From positions 1-34,561 of the forward strand of contig JAQICX010000081.1 in assembly GCA_027858345.1 (NCBI GenBank): a DNA stretch of 34,561 nucleotides, written 5' to 3'. Numbering within the stretch: the first letter of the stretch is position 1; every line of letters starts with the position of its first letter. Both the position numbers and the translations under genes were made by a program. The notes below the pieces were generated by a model. The model searched no databases and was not told where the DNA came from. It saw nothing but the letters and a program-made list of their open reading frames with translations. Positions 32,859 to 34,561 of the stretch are shown here, piece by piece. This DNA is from Kiritimatiellia bacterium. GTDB lineage: Bacteria > Verrucomicrobiota > Kiritimatiellia > JAQICX01.

Positions 32859-33210
32859 TGCAAAACACAGTTATTAGTCATTAGTTTCTGGTTGTTAGTT
32901 TAAAAATAAATAAACAATTCAACTGGCTAACGACAAACATATGTTTAAGTTTATACTTGCTGAAAAGTTATAAAACACGCTTTGCGCATTACAGCTTGGG
33001 AAGCCATTCTGGTTTTTATGAAATAAAAAGCCAAAACTGCGCTTCAAGTTGTGCCGATATTTTGCTTTAAAAGCAGTAAGATAGTATAGGTATACATCTT
33101 ATTCTGCTTGCGAAGCGAAAGATGGGTGCAAATTGAAGTGTGTTGATTTGGCAAAAATGGCTTCTCAAAAATCAAAAAATGTTGTTTGTTAAATTTAATT
33201 TATATAAAAA
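32859..33210. repeat. Spacer with 173-bp imperfect palindrome upstream of the ABC gene
   Basis: 32996-33168 is one long imperfect palindrome. Its ends TTGGGAAGCCATT (left) and AATGGCTTCTCAA (right) match at 12 of 13 when complemented. Inner pairs include CGCTTCAAG../..TTGAAGTG and TAAGATAGTATA/TATACATCTTA about the centre at 33089. The rest is AT-rich; TTAGTCATTAGTTTCTGG.. at 32877 is a dispersed repeat. No gene is seen. A TATATAAA -10-like stretch precedes the ABC gene. Confidence 0.6.
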
Positions 33211-34191
33211 ATGAAAAATGAAACACTAAAAATTGAAGACTTAAGAGTATATTTCCCTGTAAAACAGGGACTATTTGCCAAGACGGTAAATTACGTCAAA
33301 GCTGTAGACGGTCTATCCCTAACACTCAAAAAAAACCAGACTCTTGGCGTAGTTGGAGAATCAGGATGTGGAAAATCAACACTAGCTCGTGCAATAATGC
33401 TCCTAGAGAAAAGCCACACAGGCAAAATCATCTACAATGATCAAAACCTTCTGAAGATTTCATCAGGGCAACTAAAAAAAATCAGAAAAAACATTCAAAT
33501 GGTTTTTCAAGATCCTTTTAGTTCCTTAAACCCCGGGATGACCATACTTGACTTAGTTACAGAGGCTGCAATTTTTCACAAACTAATAAAAAAAGAAAAT
33601 AAAGTATCTTACGCAGAATCACTACTTGAAAATGTTGGACTATCTAAAAAGATCCTACATCGCTATCCACATGAATTTTCTGGCGGACAACGTCAGAGAA
33701 TATCCATTGCACGAGCTCTATCTGCAAACCCTGAGGTAATCATTTGTGACGAAGCTGTAAGTGCACTTGATGTTTCTGTTCAGGCACAAGTAATAAATCT
33801 TTTAGCAGATCTAAGAGAGAAGCATCAGCTATCATACATTTTCATATCACATGATATTAGTGTGATAGCCCACATATCAGATTATATTGCAGTTATGTAT
33901 GCAGGACAAATTGTTGAACAAGGTCCAAAAGATACAATAATTAACTTCCCTATTCATCCCTATACACAAGCACTGATATCAGCAGTGCCATCAATTGAAA
34001 ATGATATTAAAGATAGAATAACATTGAACGGTGAGGTTCCTTCGCCAACAAATCCACCAAGTGGTTGCAGATTTCATACTAGGTGTCAGTACGCCGAAGA
34101 AAGCTGTAAAACAAATGTCCCCTCACTCAAAGAGGTTGCCGAGGGACATTTGGTTGCATGCCCTATAAAAGCTGGCATAAGCCAGCTGTGA
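33211..34191 (+). CDS. Oligopeptide/dipeptide ABC transporter ATPase, OppF/DppF type (326 aa)
   Basis: The energising subunit of a peptide/nickel-type importer at the cytoplasmic membrane. Walker A GESGCGKST is at 49-57, Q-loop Q100, signature SGGQR at 157-161 and Walker B IICDE at 177-181. The oligopeptide C-terminal domain has HPYTQALISAVP and a Cys cluster (GCRFHTRCQYAEESC.. ACP). The usual partner genes for permeases, OppD and the binding protein are not upstream, so this is an orphan in this window; the 3' side may continue the locus. The Shine-Dalgarno is weak. The last residues (AGISQL) are encoded by a dispersed GCTGGC hairpin, so the C terminus has been altered by a repeat. Confidence 0.93.
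   Translation: MKNETLKIEDLRVYFPVKQGLFAKTVNYVKAVDGLSLTLKKNQTLGVVGESGCGKSTLARAIMLLEKSHTGKIIYNDQNLLKISSGQLKKIRKNIQMVFQDPFSSLNPGMTILDLVTEAAIFHKLIKKENKVSYAESLLENVGLSKKILHRYPHEFSGGQRQRISIARALSANPEVIICDEAVSALDVSVQAQVINLLADLREKHQLSYIFISHDISVIAHISDYIAVMYAGQIVEQGPKDTIINFPIHPYTQALISAVPSIENDIKDRITLNGEVPSPTNPPSGCRFHTRCQYAEESCKTNVPSLKEVAEGHLVACPIKAGISQL
34170..34187 (+). repeat. GCTGGC hairpin inside the end of the OppF-like gene
   Basis: AGCTGGC-ATAA-GCCAGCT (34170-34187) is a 7-bp perfect stem within the coding sequence, two bases before the TGA (34189-34191). It is the same stem as in the repeats after the helicase, mnmA and nuclease genes, without the hexamer tract. Confidence 0.65.
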
Positions 34192-34561
34192 TACGTGCTA
34201 AGTAGGAAGTAATAAGTTTCTCGCGAGGCCATGAATGATAAGCGATTAGCTGTGTGCTGAATTTACATATGAGCCTGCTCATATTAAATACAGCATACAT
34301 TTCTTATTTTCGCCTGTCGCGCCGTAGTCAGCTTGCTGCGAAGGAGGATGCTTTTCGTACTACAATCCCTCATTTTCTTGTTTTTTTTGATCGTTTATTT
34401 TTTCGGACTTCTCTATGATGTTTATTATAAACAACTTCCAACACAATTTTTTGCATGTCAACTTACCTCAACAAGGTGTGTGTGTTATGTGCAAAACATA
34501 GGGTTACACACCCGTTATTAGTGGAGCATAGTTTGCCGTCCTGGGAGCGACAACGTCCTCG
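34192..34561. repeat. End-of-window spacer with hairpin copy 2 and other repeats
   Basis: 34252-34298 is copy 2 of the large hairpin (arms 34252-34274 and 34277-34298, 2-nt loop). 34312-34344 (GCCTGTCGCGCCGTAGTC..) is the reverse complement of the unit in the loop of copy 1. 34357-34465 is the dispersed GTACTACAATCCCTC.. element, related to 26575-26690 and, reversed, 22722-22826. No gene is supported. Confidence 0.6.

Overview
The window looks like chromosome from an AT-rich, Gram-negative-type bacterium of the Planctomycetes-Verrucomicrobia-Lentisphaerae group, most likely Lentisphaerota/Kiritimatiellota. This is inferred from several features together: a GntR-helix/LacI-sensor fusion regulator, clustered glycoside hydrolases with LamG- and PEP-CTERM-style secreted proteins, a C-terminal-Phe outer-membrane-like protein, and very repeat-rich spacers full of short hairpins. 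No rRNA, tRNA, transposase, integrase or CRISPR array was found.

Layout. 0.2-7.0 kb (+): two small envelope proteins, then folC and a 1380-aa SNF2 helicase as a tight pair. 7.1-7.5 kb: a MITE-like element. 7.6-11.8 kb (-): a membrane protein with an acidic tail, mnmA, and a Bax-inhibitor-1 family protein followed by a PHP phosphoesterase. 12.3-26.2 kb (-): a carbohydrate-utilisation region. It contains a GntR/LacI-type regulator, a candidate ~345-nt structured RNA with its own promoter and terminator, a 1380-aa secreted multidomain clan-A glycoside hydrolase, an alpha-L-fucosidase-like protein, a secreted LamG/PEP-CTERM-like protein, a truncated secreted protein, a beta-helix GH28-like protein and a GH78 alpha-L-rhamnosidase-like protein. 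27.6-34.2 kb (+): an aminotransferase, an alpha-helical (toroid-like) probable glycan-active protein overlapping a RecB/Cas4-type nuclease, an arsenate reductase and a lone OppF-type ATPase.

Two blocks (about 14.06-20.39 kb and 23.71-26.15 kb) are plainly GC-richer than the AT-rich genes around them and look horizontally acquired. The first joins native-looking DNA at a truncated secreted-protein gene. The second is bracketed by a 23-bp exact direct repeat. The regulator, the truncated secreted gene and the GH28-like gene all carry an AATCTA-N18/19-TRGAYT dyad over or just downstream of a sigma70-like -10, which suggests one regulon. The rhamnosidase has a different operator, TACGAACGTTCGTA, abutting a perfect -10. 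Together these genes suggest uptake and breakdown of a rhamnose/fucose/uronate-containing glycan, but the substrate is inference.

The spacers hold several families of palindromic elements. Some sit directly on stop codons, and one pair shows a compensatory base change. The candidate ncRNA, the shared dyad and the hairpin families are the observations most worth following up. All calls rest on reading the sequence by eye; no database search was run.
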